A stretch of DNA of 64,000 bases from the NCBI RefSeq assembly GCF_039526385.1, contig NZ_BAAAIX010000019.1, positions 4,750-68,749 of the forward strand, in the 5' to 3' direction. The number at the start of each line of letters is the position of its first letter. Position 1 is the stretch's first letter. Below the pieces are notes generated by a model, which saw nothing but the letters and a program-made list of their open reading frames with translations, was not told where the DNA came from and made no database searches. Origin of the DNA: Luteococcus peritonei (GTDB taxonomy: Bacteria > Actinomycetota > Actinomycetes > Propionibacteriales > Propionibacteriaceae). The position numbers and the translations under genes are program-made. Shown here in pieces: positions 1 through 7,984 of the stretch.

Positions 1-2
1 GC

Positions 3-440
3 CTGGTTGACGTGGCCACCGTGGATGACGAGGTGGTGGGCGCAGCGTTGTGGGGCGAGCGCCGGCTGGAGCCCTCGGATCTGCTGCCCCGTCCGGGATC
101 TCTCGCGCTGATGCTGCTCGGTGAGGACTGGGGCGCCGCCACCAGCGAGGCGATGACCGCCGCACGCGACGCCGCCCCCGCGCCATCGGGGCCCTACCTG
201 GCGGTCCTGGCCGTGCTGCCGCAGCTGCAGGGCCACCGGATCGGGCAGCGCCTGGTGGAGGCGAGCCACCGTCGTTTCGGGGAGTCCACCTGGCTGGAGT
301 CCACCAACCCGCGCAACCACGGCTTCTACCAGCGACTCGGCTACCGCCGGGTGCACCAGGTGCAGGTGGCGCTGGATGGCCCGCTGCTGACTTGCTTCGT
401 CAGATCCGGCCAGGCCGGTAGCCCGGCTCCACACGCTTGA
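3..440 (+). CDS. GNAT-family N-acetyltransferase, 5' partial
   Basis: The reading frame is open to the left edge of the window (first whole codon at base 3), so the true start probably lies outside; a GTG at 12 is only an internal possibility. The visible 145 residues carry the end of a GNAT fold: a segment VLPQLQGHRIGQRL matching the acetyl-CoA binding motif (Q/RxxGxG/A), then a helix, then NPRNHGFYQRLGY, the usual 'N..a..fY...GF' last strand. GNAT enzymes move an acetyl group from acetyl-CoA to an amine; the substrate cannot be told. Its last 41 bases overlap the end of the convergent transporter gene. Confidence 0.8.
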   Translation: MVDVATVDDEVVGAALWGERRLEPSDLLPRPGSLALMLLGEDWGAATSEAMTAARDAAPAPSGPYLAVLAVLPQLQGHRIGQRLVEASHRRFGESTWLESTNPRNHGFYQRLGYRRVHQVQVALDGPLLTCFVRSGQAGSPAPHA

Positions 441-1125
441 GGTGGCGGATCACCAGCAGGGTGACGGGCACCACGCAGATCTCCACCAGGCACTTGTAGA
501 GGTAACCGGTGACCGTGTAGTTGGTCAGTTCCGCCAGGCTGATGGTGCCGGCGAAGGCGATGGTGCAGAAGAGCAGGGTGTCCACCAGCTCGCCCACCAG
601 CGTCGAGGTGACCAGGCGCATCGCCACGCCCTGCTCCGGCACGCCGCGCGCCGCCATCCGGCGCTTGATCCGCACCAGCACCAGCGAGTTCAGCATCTGG
701 CCCGCCAGGAAGCCCACCAGCCCAGCGATCGTGATCCGCCCCACCGGGGCCAGCACCTGGTCCCAGGTCTCGAAGCCCTCCACCGGGGTGGTGAGCGAGA
801 CGACGAAGTAGGTCAGGGCGGCCAGGAAGGTCATGCCGAAGCCGGTCCAGATGGCCCGTCGAGCACGCTGCCAGCCGTAGACCTCGGTCATGATGTCGCC
901 CACCACATAGCTGAGCGGGAAGAGGAAGGCGCCGCCGTCGAAGATCAGCGGCCCGCCGCCGTAGAAGACCCGGCTGAACCAGGGCACCACCGGCCCCTCG
1001 AAGAGCTTGGTGGCCGTGACACCGGAGATCAGCAACAGGCCCACGAAGACGGCCATCACGACGTCGTACCAGCCGCGGGGGGCGTCCTGCTCGGGTGGTT
1101 GGCTCACGACCGACAATGAAAGCAC
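400..1125 (-). CDS. VUT family / YhhQ-type queuosine precursor transporter
   Basis: A 241-residue integral membrane protein with about six hydrophobic helices. The block FLFPLSYVVGDIMTEVYG is the hallmark of the VUT (vitamin uptake transporter, YhhQ, DUF165) family, and GELVDTLLFCTIAFAG and the C-terminal CLVEICVVPVTLLVI segment also fit. Characterised relatives import queuosine precursors such as preQ0 across the cytoplasmic membrane; that substrate is inferred from the family. The start is uncertain: GTG at 1125 gives the longest form, and another GTG lies six codons inside. It overlaps the acetyltransferase tail to tail. Confidence 0.82.
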   Translation of the reverse strand: MLSLSVVSQPPEQDAPRGWYDVVMAVFVGLLLISGVTATKLFEGPVVPWFSRVFYGGGPLIFDGGAFLFPLSYVVGDIMTEVYGWQRARRAIWTGFGMTFLAALTYFVVSLTTPVEGFETWDQVLAPVGRITIAGLVGFLAGQMLNSLVLVRIKRRMAARGVPEQGVAMRLVTSTLVGELVDTLLFCTIAFAGTISLAELTNYTVTGYLYKCLVEICVVPVTLLVIRHLKRVEPGYRPGRI

Positions 1126-1269
1126 GAATCACCCGGGCCGATGCCCACGACCGCGCCGATGGCGACAGTCTAACCCGCCTGGCAAGACTGTGGGCAAGCT
1201 CACGAAAGTGGCTCCAACTAGGGGTTTGAAGTGCTGGAAAGGCGTCGCGAAGGGTGCCAGAATCCAGTC

Positions 1270-1713
1270 ATGGACGAGACAGTGGAACTCCCCGACGAGT
1301 CGGAGCAGCTGGACCAGCTGCAGAGTGGCGACACCCTGGTGGACCGCGGTGTCGACGATGTCCTCGACGAGGGCTACACGGCCCCGGAGAACTGGTCCCC
1401 GGCCCAGGGCTTCGGCAACACGGCCGCCGAGATGACGCAGGGCGAGACCCTGGAGCAGCGCATGAGCCAGGAGCAGCCCGAGCCGGATCCCGCCCAGCCG
1501 GTGGAGAAGTGGAATCCCACCAAGGAGCCCCGTGAGGTGGGCTCGCGGCGAGCCGGCCGGCTGGTGGACGTCACCCATGGCGGCGTCTACGGCGACCACG
1601 AGGGCGAGGCCGTGGCCGAGGAGGTCGGCATCGACGGAGCCGCCGCGTGTGCGGAGGAGGCCGCGGTGCACGTGATCGACCCCTCCGAGGACATCGACGA
1701 GGACGACGAGTGA
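1270..1713 (+). CDS. DUF5709 family protein
   Basis: A 147-residue, very acidic, mostly polar protein without membrane segments. It shows the features of the actinobacterial DUF5709 family: an early 'DTLVDRGVDDVLDEGY.APE' block, then 'GETLEQR' and 'EP' repeats, and a C-terminal 'GRLV' block followed by 'HVI'. The function is unknown. The ATG at 1270 was preferred over upstream starts because the family begins just before this region and the upstream codons are low in family character. The stop overlaps the GTG start of the next gene by 4 bases, so it is probably translated together with proline iminopeptidase. Confidence 0.72.
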   Translation: MDETVELPDESEQLDQLQSGDTLVDRGVDDVLDEGYTAPENWSPAQGFGNTAAEMTQGETLEQRMSQEQPEPDPAQPVEKWNPTKEPREVGSRRAGRLVDVTHGGVYGDHEGEAVAEEVGIDGAAACAEEAAVHVIDPSEDIDEDDE

Positions 1714-2753
1714 GCCAGTCCACCGACGGCCAGGTCTTCCGCAAGAGCACCGACGTGGTCGACGGCGCCGCCATCACGCCCCGCCGCACCCTCTACCCGC
1801 CGGTGGAGCCCTACCGCAGCTTCATGCTCGACGTGGGCGAGGGCAACCGGCTCCACGTCGAGGAGTGCGGCAACCCGCAGGGCAAGCCCGCCGTCTTCCT
1901 GCACGGCGGACCCGGCGGGGGAGGCGGGATCGACCGGCGTCGCTTCTTCGACCCCGAGCGCTACCGAATCATCGTCTTCGACCAGCGCAACTGCGGCGCG
2001 TCCACGCCCAGTGCTGCCGACGGGGCGGACCTGTCCGCCAACACCACCTGGCACCTGGTGGACGACATCGAGCGGCTGCGCGAGCACCTGGGGATCGAGC
2101 GCTGGCTGGTCTTCGGCGGCTCCTGGGGCAGCACGCTGGCGCTGGCCTATGCCGAGAGCCACCCCGGGCGGGTCACCGAACTGGTGCTGCGCGGCATCTT
2201 CACGCTGCGCCGCAGTGAGCTGGACTGGTACTACAACGAGGGGGCCAGCCACATCGCGCCGCAGTGGTGGGAGAGCTACCTGGAGCCCTTGCGGGAGGCG
2301 GGTGTCGACCCGTCGGCCGACAAGATCGCCGCCTACCACGACCTGCTCTTCGGCGACGACCCGGAGCTGGCGCAACGCGCGGGCAATGCCTGGACCCACT
2401 GGGAGGCCGCCACCAGCAACCTGCTCTTCGACGAGCCCGCGCTGCACGACACCCCCGAGCACGCCCTCACCTTCGCCAGGATCGAGAACCACTACTTCGT
2501 GAACGCCGGCTTCCTGCGTGAGGGCCAGCTGATCGACGAGGTGGACCGGGTCCGCCACATCCCCTGCGTCATGGTCCAGGGCCGCTACGACCTGCCCTGC
2601 CCGGCGCGCACCGCGTGGGACCTCTCCCAGGCCTGGCCGGAGGCCGAGCTGCGGGTGGTGCTGGCGGGCCATTCCGCCTTCGAGCCCAACATCACCGCCG
2701 AACTGGTGGAGGCCACCGACCGCTTCGCGCGGGACTGGCAGCCCAACGCCTGA
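1710..2753 (+). CDS. pip: Proline iminopeptidase
   Basis: Predicted cytosolic alpha/beta-hydrolase that removes N-terminal proline from peptides (EC 3.4.11.5), 347 residues, slightly longer than usual. Family landmarks are FLHGGPGGG (oxyanion hole), FDQRNCGAS, and the nucleophile elbow GGSWGSTLALAYA; the catalytic Asp lies near QGRYDLPCP and the His near LAGHSAFEP at the C-terminus. The GTG at 1710 overlaps the stop of the DUF5709 gene (GTGA); frame upstream of it is open only because it runs through that gene in another frame. Leucine or other aminopeptidase activity is possible, but the GGPGGG motif is typical of prolyl aminopeptidases. Confidence 0.9.
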   Translation: MSQSTDGQVFRKSTDVVDGAAITPRRTLYPPVEPYRSFMLDVGEGNRLHVEECGNPQGKPAVFLHGGPGGGGGIDRRRFFDPERYRIIVFDQRNCGASTPSAADGADLSANTTWHLVDDIERLREHLGIERWLVFGGSWGSTLALAYAESHPGRVTELVLRGIFTLRRSELDWYYNEGASHIAPQWWESYLEPLREAGVDPSADKIAAYHDLLFGDDPELAQRAGNAWTHWEAATSNLLFDEPALHDTPEHALTFARIENHYFVNAGFLREGQLIDEVDRVRHIPCVMVQGRYDLPCPARTAWDLSQAWPEAELRVVLAGHSAFEPNITAELVEATDRFARDWQPNA

Positions 2754-2759
2754 GGTGGT

Positions 2760-3068
2760 TCAGCGAGGGCGGCCGTCGAGCACGTCCTCGCTGTACTGCA
2801 GCGCCGCGGCGACCAGCCGGGCCAGGGCCTCGTCGGGCTGCGAGTAGAGGCTGGAGGCGCCGCGACGTCGCACCTGTACCAGCCCGGCCGTCCGCAGCCG
2901 AGCCAGGTGCTGCGAGACAGCCGGCACCGGGCGGTCCAGTCGCCGGGCCAGCTCGCCGACGCCCAGCTCCTGGTCCTGCAGCAGCACCAGCAGGGCGAGC
3001 CGGGTGGGCTCACCCAGCAGGTGGAGCAGCTGCGCGGCATGGTCCAGCTCCGGTCCGGTGGTGCCCAT
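2760..3068 (-). CDS. ArsR-family winged-helix transcriptional regulator
   Basis: A 102-residue ArsR-type repressor. Residues about 12-75 form the winged helix: 'LLHLLGEPTRLALLVLL', recognition helix 'VPAVSQHLARLRTAGLV', and wing 'VRRRGASSLYS'. No Cys pair typical of As/Cd sensors is visible, so a metal or other signal cannot be assigned. The ATG at 3068 is preceded by a strong Shine-Dalgarno (GGAGGAG, about 4 bases away), which decides it over an upstream in-frame ATG. It is divergent from the P-loop/pseudo-ABC module and is its natural candidate regulator. Confidence 0.87.
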   Translation of the reverse strand: MGTTGPELDHAAQLLHLLGEPTRLALLVLLQDQELGVGELARRLDRPVPAVSQHLARLRTAGLVQVRRRGASSLYSQPDEALARLVAAALQYSEDVLDGRPR

Positions 3069-3090
3069 CCCTCTCCTCCCGAGCGTGCGT

Positions 3091-3111
3091 CCGGGCACGG
3101 TAGGTGCCCGG
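3091..3111. promoter_or_regulatory. Inverted repeat over the arsR -10 box, likely operator
   Basis: Perfect 8-bp arms CCGGGCAC and GTGCCCGG are separated by GGTAG. On the minus strand the spacer contains TACCGT (3097-3102), a plausible -10 box for the ArsR gene that starts 29 bases further on. ArsR proteins usually bind such repeats and repress their own promoter. A second, weaker dyad (GATGA...TCATC, 3114-3131) lies beside it. Confidence 0.5.
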
Positions 3112-3162
3112 AAGATGAAGACCTCCTCATCCTCGCCTCATCGCGGGGTCATCGGGGCTGCC

Positions 3163-3168
3163 TAGCGT
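3163..3168 (+). promoter_or_regulatory. -10 box of the P-loop/pseudo-ABC operon
   Basis: TAGCGT lies 44 bases before the ATG of the P-loop gene; a transcript starting near 3175 would have a leader of about 38 bases containing the Shine-Dalgarno GAGGAG (3199-3204). No clear -35 hexamer is visible. Confidence 0.45.
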
Positions 3169-3212
3169 CGGTGACGTCCACGACAAGCAGCACGATCCGA
3201 GGAGCCCACCCC

Positions 3213-4394
3213 ATGACCGCAGCACTCGTCCAGACCGGACTGCAGTCCACCACCGTCACCCAGGTCCTGCCCCCGGCGGCGCCCCTGGCCGGCATGCCGT
3301 CCGAGGCGATGAGCCAGGAGAGCATCCCGCTGGCCCGCCAGCGCCTGGCCAGGGCCAAGATGGCCTACACCACCCGCTTCTTCGCCGACCAGGTCCGTCT
3401 CGAGGCCGACGGGCACGACCTGCTCCGCGGCCCTGCCATGCGCCCCCGCGCCGGCGACCTGGTGCTGGCCCGGGTGGTGGCGATCGGCAAGCACACCCGC
3501 CTGGAGAGCCCCTGGTCGCGTCGCCAGATGCTCTTCGTGGGCGACGAGGTGGTGGTGGCCTACGGCGACCGTTACGCCCCCGACCAGTTCGAGGCCGAGG
3601 TGCCCGACAGCCTGGAGGTCACCAACCTGGTGGCCGCCGGTGGTGTCGCCGGTCGCGTGACCGCGCAGCACGCCAGCATCGACGACGCCACCGTGATCGA
3701 GCCGCTGGGTCTGGTGGGACGGGGCGGCGTGCCGCTCAACCTGCACGACGTGGCGCCGCACCGGGCCCGCCGGGAGCACGCCCGACGCCCGGGAGAGCGT
3801 CCCCGTCTGGTCACCGTGCTGGGCACCTCGATGAACTCGGGCAAGTCCACCACCCTGGCCAGCCTGATCAACGGTCTCACCGCCGCCGGGCTGGACGTGG
3901 CAGCGGGCAAGGCCACCGGGACCGGCGCGGGCGGCGACCCGCGGATGTTCGCCGACGCCGGCGCCCGGACCGTGCTGGACTTCACCGACTTCGGCTACCC
4001 CTCCACCTACCGGGTGGGCTACGAGGAGCTCAAGACCCTGGTGCTCTCGGTCATCTCCGCCCTGGCCAGCGCCGACACCGACGTGGTGGTGCTCGAGATC
4101 GCCGACGGCATCTACCAGGGTGAGACGGCACGGCTGATCGCCGACCCGGAGGTGCAGGGCTGGATCGACACCCTGCTCTTCGCCGCCGGGGACGCGCTGG
4201 GCGCCACCAAGGGCGTCGACCTGCTGGCCGACCTGGGCCTGCAGGTGGCCGCCGTCAGCGGTGTGCTGACCGCCTCGCCGCTGGCCACCCGCGAGGCCGA
4301 CGCCGTGCTGCCCGTCGAGCTGGTCCCCACCTTCGAGCTGACCAACCCTGAGGTCGCCCGCCAGGTGATGGCCCGCGACGCCCACGCCTCGTGA
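3213..4394 (+). CDS. DUF1611-like P-loop NTPase with N-terminal extension
   Basis: A 393-residue soluble protein. Residues about 1-190 hold no named domain but include a beta-rich stretch ('RAGDLVLARVVAIGKHTRLE', 'FVGDEVVVAYGDRY'). Residues about 195-385 are a P-loop NTPase: Walker A GTSMNSGKSTT (about 203-213), 'GKATGTGAGGD', and 'DVVVLEIADGIYQGET' as the probable Walker B. This resembles DUF1611/dethiobiotin-synthetase-like folds, where ATP drives an amide or acyl transfer, but I cannot assign a reaction. The ATG at 3213 has GAGGAG 8 bases upstream. Its stop overlaps the start of the pseudo-ABC gene (GTGA), so the two are probably made together. Confidence 0.7.
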   Translation: MTAALVQTGLQSTTVTQVLPPAAPLAGMPSEAMSQESIPLARQRLARAKMAYTTRFFADQVRLEADGHDLLRGPAMRPRAGDLVLARVVAIGKHTRLESPWSRRQMLFVGDEVVVAYGDRYAPDQFEAEVPDSLEVTNLVAAGGVAGRVTAQHASIDDATVIEPLGLVGRGGVPLNLHDVAPHRARREHARRPGERPRLVTVLGTSMNSGKSTTLASLINGLTAAGLDVAAGKATGTGAGGDPRMFADAGARTVLDFTDFGYPSTYRVGYEELKTLVLSVISALASADTDVVVLEIADGIYQGETARLIADPEVQGWIDTLLFAAGDALGATKGVDLLADLGLQVAAVSGVLTASPLATREADAVLPVELVPTFELTNPEVARQVMARDAHAS

Positions 4395-6046
4395 ACACCG
4401 CGGTGACCCCCCGGCTGCCCGCCCTGTGGCGGGGACGGCGTCGGGCGCTGCTGGTGGGACTGGGCGCCACCGGCCTGGGGCAGGCCCTCGCGGCCGCCGT
4501 CGTTGCCGTGGCCACGCCCCGGCTGTTGGGGGTGGCCACGCAGCGCCAGCAGCTGCTGCTGGCCGGCTGCCTGCTGGGCTGCGCGCTCGGCACCGGTGGC
4601 CTGCGGGCGCTGGAGCGGGTGCTGGGGGAGCGACTGGGGCAGGACTACGTGCACGAGGTCCGGATGCACCTGGTCCGTGCCGCCCTGGCGGGCCACGGCC
4701 CCTCGGTCGGGGTCACCGTCGCGCGCACCACCAATGACCTCACCAGCGTGCGCAACTGGCTGGTGATGGGCCTGGTGCCGCTGCTGGTGGGCATCCCCAC
4801 CATCCTGGGGGCCCTGGTCGCCCTGGCGGTGCTCTCCTGGCCGTTGGCCCTGGCCGTCGGCCTTCCGGTGGCGGTGCTGGGCCTGGCCCTGGTGCTCCTG
4901 GCGCCCGAGGTGCAGCAGCGGGCCGCCGCCCTGCGGCGCCGTCGGGGCCGGTTGGCGGGGGCCATCTCCGACGCGGTGCACGCCGGCGAGGCGATCCAGG
5001 TGGCCGGCGGGGTGGAGCGTGAGGTACGCCGGCTGGGGGAGCAGAGCCGGGAGGTGGGGCGCCGCGCCGTCCACCGCGCCGTCACCACGGGGTTGATGCG
5101 GGGCGCCGCCGCGAGCGTCGCCACCATCGCCATGGTTGCCGTGGCGGCCGTCGGGGCGCTCGGCCAGACCCCCGCGGCCACGATCGCCACCGCCTTCCTG
5201 GTGGTGGGCATGGTCGCCACCCCCGTCACCGACCTGGGGCGGGTGAGCGAGTACCGCCAGTCCTACCGGGTGGCCGAGCGGATCCTCGCCCCGCAGGTGC
5301 AGCTCTCGCGCGGCCATCGCCGCCAGGAGAAGGTCCTGCAGCGCCGCGCCCGGCTGCGTCCGGTGACCGGCGACGGCCGTGGCACGGTGCACCTGGCGCA
5401 GTTGCAGGTGGCCGGCCGGGACATCCCGGAGCTGGTGGCCAGGCCGGGTGAGGTGGTGGTGCCCCGCAGCGAGGACCCCGAGCTGGTGCGCGCCGTCGTG
5501 CAGGCCGTGGTGCACCCCGGAGCCGGCCGCGGCGCCTGGCTCCAGGTGGCCGGACAGGACCTGGCCGACCTGCCCGCCGCCACCCGGCGGGGCCTGGTGG
5601 GCCACGCTGCGGCCGGGCTGGTGCTGGAGCGCGGCACCATCGCCCGGGCGGTGCGCTACCGCTGCCCCGAGTCCACCGAGGAGGTGGGCCCGGTGCTGGA
5701 GGCCGTCGGGCTGGCCGAGACCGTCGCCCGCCTGCAGAAGGGTGAGCGCACCATGCTGCGCCACGGCGGTGAGCCGCTGGACGGCGAGCAGCGCGCCCAG
5801 CTGCTGCTGGCTCGCGCCTGGTACGCGGACCCGGCCCTCGTCGTGCTCGACGGCATCGACACCGCCCTCGGCTCCCGGGCGCGCCGCCGGATGGCCGAAG
5901 GCCTCACCGAATACCCGGGCGTCACCCTGCTGGTCAGTGAGCGCGCGGACCAGATCGCCCCCGGCCACCGCGTCTGGGACCTCGACGCCGATCCCGCCCG
6001 GGCGCAACTGCCCGGGCCCGACCACCTCCGAAAGGTGCTGACATGA
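4391..6046 (+). CDS. ABC-exporter-like membrane protein with degenerate nucleotide-binding domain
   Basis: 551 residues with type-I ABC exporter architecture. Residues about 15-310 form the transmembrane part, with hydrophobic helices near 20-45, 52-70, 125-180 and 235-280, followed by an NBD-shaped domain (about 325-551). Every catalytic motif of that domain is changed: where Walker A should follow RPGEVV (about 348) the sequence reads VPRSEDPELV with no GxxGxGK; the Q-loop Gln is absent; the signature LSGGQ is LDGEQ (about 462-466); Walker B keeps VVLD but the catalytic Glu is Gly (LDGIDTAL); the H-loop His is replaced (LLVSER). It should not hydrolyse ATP by itself. GTG start overlaps the upstream P-loop gene; its stop overlaps the next ATG (ATGA). 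Confidence 0.8.
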   Translation: MNTAVTPRLPALWRGRRRALLVGLGATGLGQALAAAVVAVATPRLLGVATQRQQLLLAGCLLGCALGTGGLRALERVLGERLGQDYVHEVRMHLVRAALAGHGPSVGVTVARTTNDLTSVRNWLVMGLVPLLVGIPTILGALVALAVLSWPLALAVGLPVAVLGLALVLLAPEVQQRAAALRRRRGRLAGAISDAVHAGEAIQVAGGVEREVRRLGEQSREVGRRAVHRAVTTGLMRGAAASVATIAMVAVAAVGALGQTPAATIATAFLVVGMVATPVTDLGRVSEYRQSYRVAERILAPQVQLSRGHRRQEKVLQRRARLRPVTGDGRGTVHLAQLQVAGRDIPELVARPGEVVVPRSEDPELVRAVVQAVVHPGAGRGAWLQVAGQDLADLPAATRRGLVGHAAAGLVLERGTIARAVRYRCPESTEEVGPVLEAVGLAETVARLQKGERTMLRHGGEPLDGEQRAQLLLARAWYADPALVVLDGIDTALGSRARRRMAEGLTEYPGVTLLVSERADQIAPGHRVWDLDADPARAQLPGPDHLRKVLT

Positions 6047-6543
6047 ACCGGACCCTGCTGCGCACCCTGCTGGTCGCGCTGGCACTGGCCACCGGGCTGG
6101 TGCTGGTGGGACAGGCGCTGGTGCAACGCCCCGGCAGGCCGACGATCGAGCAGGAGCTGGTGCAGCTGCCGCAGGGCACGCCGGTGCCCTCGACCCCAAC
6201 GCCCTCGTCCCCGGCATCTTCGACCCCCGCACCCTCCACCCCGGCGCCGCGCCCCTCGGCCTCCGGAGCCGACGGTTCCGTCCCGCCCGCGGCCGCGGCC
6301 ACCCGCCGGGCGACCGGCTCCACCAGGGCCAGCACGGCCACCACCCGGCCCACCGCCCGGGCCACGAAGCGAGCCCCCGCCGCGACGCGCCCCAGCCGCA
6401 CCGTGGTCAAGCCCCCGGCGCCGGTGAAGACGCGATCACAGGCGCCGGCGCCCACGGTGTGGCAGGGTGATGGCGACGACGACGATGATGACGACGACAC
6501 CGAGGACGACGATGACGACGACGGCCCCGATGACGACGACTGA
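6043..6543 (+). CDS. Membrane-anchored low-complexity protein with poly-Asp tail
   Basis: 166 residues without a recognisable domain. Residues 1-26 form a hydrophobic anchor or uncleaved signal (RTLLRTLLVALALATGLVLV). Residues about 45-140 are a Pro/Ser/Thr/Ala-rich, then basic, linker likely to lie outside the membrane. The last 24 residues are almost all Asp with a few Glu, Thr, Gly and Pro, an acidic tail that could bind Ca2+ or other cations, or a basic partner. The gene overlaps the pseudo-ABC gene by 4 bases, and its 3' end overlaps the start of the histidine kinase. It may be an accessory or sensor subunit of the module; this is inference. Confidence 0.72.
   Translation: MNRTLLRTLLVALALATGLVLVGQALVQRPGRPTIEQELVQLPQGTPVPSTPTPSSPASSTPAPSTPAPRPSASGADGSVPPAAAATRRATGSTRASTATTRPTARATKRAPAATRPSRTVVKPPAPVKTRSQAPAPTVWQGDGDDDDDDDDTEDDDDDDGPDDDD
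6473..6540 (+). repeat. GAC/GAT trinucleotide repeat tract
   Basis: Imperfect GAC/GAT repeats, interrupted by ACCGAG and GGCCCC, encode the poly-Asp tail in one frame and Thr/Met-rich codons in the frame of the kinase. Slippage would alter tail length and possibly kinase start choice. Confidence 0.7.
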
Positions 6544-7984
6544 GCGCGCGGATGGTTCGGGCCGTTGGCGCATCGTCGGCTGGATGCTCGCCACCCTGGC
6601 CCTCACCCTCGGGATCGTGGTCGTCGTGGTGCGCAGCATGCTCATCGCCCAGGTGGGGGAGCAGGCCAACCGGGACGTCACCCAGGAGCTGCAGGAGTTC
6701 ACCAGCTTCGCCGAGGTGGGGGTGGACCCCCGCACCGGCGAGCGCTTCACCAGCTCCGAGCGCCTCTTCCAGACCTACCTGAGCCGGCAGCAGGCCGGTG
6801 GGCACGAGTTGATCCTGGGCTGGGTGGCTTCCGACGACCGTGCCTACGAGCTGCGCGGCCCCGCCACGCCGTCGCTCGAGCAGTACGACCCGGCGCACGA
6901 CCGCGAGCTGCTGGACCAGATGGAGCGCACCAGTTCCGGCGTCCGCCAGACCCCGGTGGGCGAGTTCCGCTGGGGCCGGGTGGTGCTGGCCGGCTCCGGG
7001 GACCCGTCCGACGCCCTCCTGGTGGGTGTCTTCACCGAGCAGGCCGAACGGCAGGCCCGCGAGACGATTCGTGACCTGGCCCTGGTCTCGCTGTGCTCCC
7101 TGGCCCTGGCCGGCCTGGTGAGCTGGCTGGTGGCCGGTCGCATCCTGCGTCCCGTGCGGCTGGTGCGCGAGACCGCCGCCGAGATCACCGAGCGCGACCT
7201 GACCCGCCGCATCCCCGTGGACGGCAGCGACGAGATCTCGGGCATGGCCGCCACCTTCAACGCCATGCTGGACCGTCTGGAGGAGGCCTTCGCGGCCCAG
7301 CAGCGCTTCGTCGACGACGCCGGCCACGAGCTGCGCACCCCGATCACGGTGGTGCGGGGCCACCTGGAGCTGATGGGCGACGACCCCGCCGAGCGGGAGC
7401 AGACCGTCGCCCTGGTCACCCAGGAGCTGGACCGGATGGCCCGGATCGTCACCGACCTGCTCGCCCTCGCCAAGGCCGACCGCCCCGACTTCGTCCAGCT
7501 CGACGCCCCGGTGGACCTGACCCAGCTGACCCTGGACCTCGACGCCAAGGTGCAGCAGCTCGCCGACCGCCGCTGGCAGCTCAGCCACGTCGCCGAGGGC
7601 GAGGCGGTGGTGGACGCCCAGCGCATCACCCAGGCCGTCCTGCAGCTCGCCCACAACGCGGTGCAGCAGACCGGACCCGAGGATGCCATCACCCTGACGA
7701 GCCGTTTCGTGGACCAGCCCGGCCAGGGACGGGTGCTGCAGATCGGGATCACCGACACCGGTCCGGGGGTGGCCCCGGAGGACCGGGAACGCATCTTCGA
7801 GCGGTTCGCCCACGGCACCCCCGCCGACGGCAGCCGCCACACCGGCGCCGGACTGGGGCTGCCGATCGTCAAGGCCATCGCCGAGGCGCACGGCGGCCGG
7901 GTGCAGGTGGACAGCCCGCCCGGCCAGGGCGCCACCTTCACCCTCGTCATCCCCGCACCCGAACCGCCCGAGGAGACCGCGTGA
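6530..7984 (+). CDS. Sensor histidine kinase
   Basis: 484-residue two-component sensor. Order: transmembrane helix (about 18-37), extracytoplasmic region of about 135 residues without a recognised fold, second transmembrane helix (about 180-200, LALVSLCSLALAGLVSWLVA), HAMP linker, HisKA with the H-box FVDDAGHELRTP (phospho-His about 266), then HATPase_c with N-box LAHNAVQQT, G1 box DTGPGVAPEDRERIFERF and G2 GAGLGLPIVKAI. All kinase motifs are intact. The start is unclear because the region is repetitive; ATG 6530 is preferred and ATGs from 6467 also fit. It ends with a GTGA overlap with the response regulator, its evident partner. Confidence 0.92.
   Translation: MTTTERADGSGRWRIVGWMLATLALTLGIVVVVVRSMLIAQVGEQANRDVTQELQEFTSFAEVGVDPRTGERFTSSERLFQTYLSRQQAGGHELILGWVASDDRAYELRGPATPSLEQYDPAHDRELLDQMERTSSGVRQTPVGEFRWGRVVLAGSGDPSDALLVGVFTEQAERQARETIRDLALVSLCSLALAGLVSWLVAGRILRPVRLVRETAAEITERDLTRRIPVDGSDEISGMAATFNAMLDRLEEAFAAQQRFVDDAGHELRTPITVVRGHLELMGDDPAEREQTVALVTQELDRMARIVTDLLALAKADRPDFVQLDAPVDLTQLTLDLDAKVQQLADRRWQLSHVAEGEAVVDAQRITQAVLQLAHNAVQQTGPEDAITLTSRFVDQPGQGRVLQIGITDTGPGVAPEDRERIFERFAHGTPADGSRHTGAGLGLPIVKAIAEAHGGRVQVDSPPGQGATFTLVIPAPEPPEETA

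Noticed and set aside
4112..6232. Long minus-strand open frame opposite the pseudo-ABC gene
   Set aside because: GC-rich shadow with low-complexity His/Gln/Gly composition and no motifs, overlapping real genes on both sides.
6473..6540. GAC repeats as a CRISPR-like array
   Set aside because: Trinucleotide coding repeat with no spacers; it encodes the Asp tail.
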